This document shows, piece after piece, positions 31,936 to 32,884 of a DNA stretch of 32,884 bases (position 1 is its first letter; each line of letters starts with the position of its first letter). Where the stretch lies: NCBI GenBank assembly GCA_964599895.1, contig CAZRHT010000031.1:1-32884 (forward strand), written 5' to 3'. This DNA comes from UM-FILTER-49-7 sp964599895. Its GTDB lineage: Bacteria; Acidobacteriota; Holophagae; Thermotomaculales; Thermotomaculaceae. The position numbers and the translations under genes were made by a program. The notes beneath the pieces were generated by a model. It ran no database searches. It was given only the letters and a program-made list of their open reading frames with translations, and was not told the DNA's origin.

Positions 31936-32850
31936 TTACGACCAGCTCATCAAAACAACAGCCAGCGCCGCCAGAGCAATCGCTGTCCACTCCCGCTTCC
32001 TCAGAGTTTCAGCAAATATAAATCGACCACCCAATGAAATCAGCACTATCGTTCCGGCACCATAGACGGGAAATGCCACAGAAGCCGGAACAGAAGCAAA
32101 ACTCCGGATCAGGAAATACGATGTGAGCATATTGGGCACACCCAAAATCAGGCCAAGAACCCCATCTGATAATTGGACCGATCGAAACCTTCGAATGAGA
32201 AAAAAGAGACTGACAACAAGCGCAGTACCAAATACCGTAAGCAGGAACAGTGACTTATGCTGAACCAATCCATACTGCTGGAAGAGTTTGTTCGCCAGCT
32301 CTCCCGTTCCCACCAGAAGAAACACCATAAGCAGCGTGGTTCTGACATGTCTCAGTTTCTTAACATCGGAAATCGAAAGCTGGGCCACAAGAATACTCAA
32401 GAGTGCAATTGTAATTCCGACCCACTGATGGAGATTCGGTCGCTCATTCCAGATCATAACCGCCACAAGCAGTGGAATCACAATTGCGATTCTTGCAATG
32501 GCCCCAGTCAACGCCACACCGGAAGAGCGAATCCCCCTCAGATACATCATGAATCCGCCAAAATAGGCCAGCCCGCCCAAAATCCCCACCTTTACAGCCC
32601 AGGCCATACTCACCGAATTCGACACAGGAGAAACTGGAAGCCATACGCTGAAAGCATGGATAAGCTGCCCAGGAGTGGCTCCCATCCCCTCAAAAGCCCC
32701 CTCCGCCAGAGAAAAACCCAGGCTCATGACAACGGCCACCACATAGTTGAACGTAATGACAGTCAGCCGATCCCGGTTTTTCTGCTCACCGTATTTCAAC
32801 AATAGGGCAATGCTTGTGCTGCAGACAATTGAAAGTATCAGATACACCAT
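31936..32850 (-). CDS. EamA/DMT-family permease
   Basis: Drug/metabolite transporter superfamily member with about ten membrane helices in two EamA-type halves; the substrate is unknown. It has 304 residues. The first half has YLILSIVCSTSIALLLKYGE and, after a 25-residue extracytoplasmic loop, AYFGGFMMYLRGIRSSGVALTGAIARIAIVIPLLVAVMIWNERPNLHQWVGI, the usual helix 3-5 region. The second half ends in FPVYGAGTIVLISLGGRFIFAETLRKREWTAIALAALAVVLMSW, the typical EamA repeat end. No strong ribosome binding site precedes the ATG, and the window ends 34 nt upstream, so the start is less secure. Confidence 0.85.
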   Translation of the reverse strand: MVYLILSIVCSTSIALLLKYGEQKNRDRLTVITFNYVVAVVMSLGFSLAEGAFEGMGATPGQLIHAFSVWLPVSPVSNSVSMAWAVKVGILGGLAYFGGFMMYLRGIRSSGVALTGAIARIAIVIPLLVAVMIWNERPNLHQWVGITIALLSILVAQLSISDVKKLRHVRTTLLMVFLLVGTGELANKLFQQYGLVQHKSLFLLTVFGTALVVSLFFLIRRFRSVQLSDGVLGLILGVPNMLTSYFLIRSFASVPASVAFPVYGAGTIVLISLGGRFIFAETLRKREWTAIALAALAVVLMSWS

Positions 32851-32884
32851 AATGGCCGCAGTTTAACACACGTGCCGCTTCGAG

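Noticed and set aside
31495..32037. 180-residue plus-strand frame across the M23/DMT gap
   Set aside because: It overlaps parts of two confident minus-strand genes and repeat E; composition is Ser/Thr-rich without domain signs.

Overview
This window is chromosomal DNA of a diderm (Gram-negative) bacterium. It encodes a tripartite RND efflux pump with an outer-membrane factor, a MacAB-type ABC efflux system, lipoproteins, an NhaA antiporter and an M23 murein peptidase. Most starts have a strong GGAGG-type ribosome binding site, base composition looks roughly balanced by eye, and non-ATG starts (GTG, one TTG) are common. The gene mix suggests a deep-branching environmental lineage such as Desulfobacterota, Acidobacteriota or a relative; no marker here settles this. 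I see no insertion sequence, prophage, CRISPR array, tRNA or rRNA. The gene content is mostly housekeeping, transport and envelope functions.

Layout. 1-2130: a free methionine-(R)-sulfoxide reductase (cut by the window edge), then fabF and acpP of fatty acid synthesis, all on the minus strand. 2296-3879: a large secreted protein of unknown function. 4085-10641: a plus-strand resistance operon of TetR/CecR-type repressor, adaptor lipoprotein, RND pump and outer-membrane factor, closed by a terminator. 10774-15286: a DUF169 protein, a SAM methyltransferase, a CBS/cysteine-synthase-type PLP enzyme and a secreted C69 dipeptidase. 15383-19542: a membrane SpoIIE-type phosphatase, an AEC carrier, a SlyD-like FKBP and a DUF4019 secreted protein. 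19678-24477: a POT-family peptide transporter and a three-gene MacAB-type operon. 24644-32850: an NAD-dependent epimerase, a ZIP metal transporter, a nitroreductase, a UshA-like 5'-nucleotidase, NhaA, an M23 peptidase and a DMT permease.

How the genes work together. Two efflux systems dominate. The RND operon carries its own repressor, with an inverted repeat over the predicted repressor-gene promoter. The MacAB-type system has no outer-membrane channel of its own and may borrow the one at 9196-10641. Peptide handling (C69 dipeptidase, POT transporter), nucleotide scavenging and metal/sodium transport suggest an organism living on exogenous organic matter.

The most unusual signal is between the genes. 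At least eleven intergenic gaps carry short, degenerate tandem arrays with a strict 7-nt (sometimes 6-nt) period. Several are built as left arrays, a core, and right arrays that are roughly the reverse complement of the left. Some cores are shared: GAAAAATCA(GGGA) after the left array at three loci, and a longer CCGGT...AACTATCC...TTCCGGTCAGAA core at two. They resemble in principle the heptanucleotide STRR repeats of cyanobacteria, but the arm-core-arm layout suggests a family of structured, dispersed elements. No stretch longer than about 300 bases lacks a gene.
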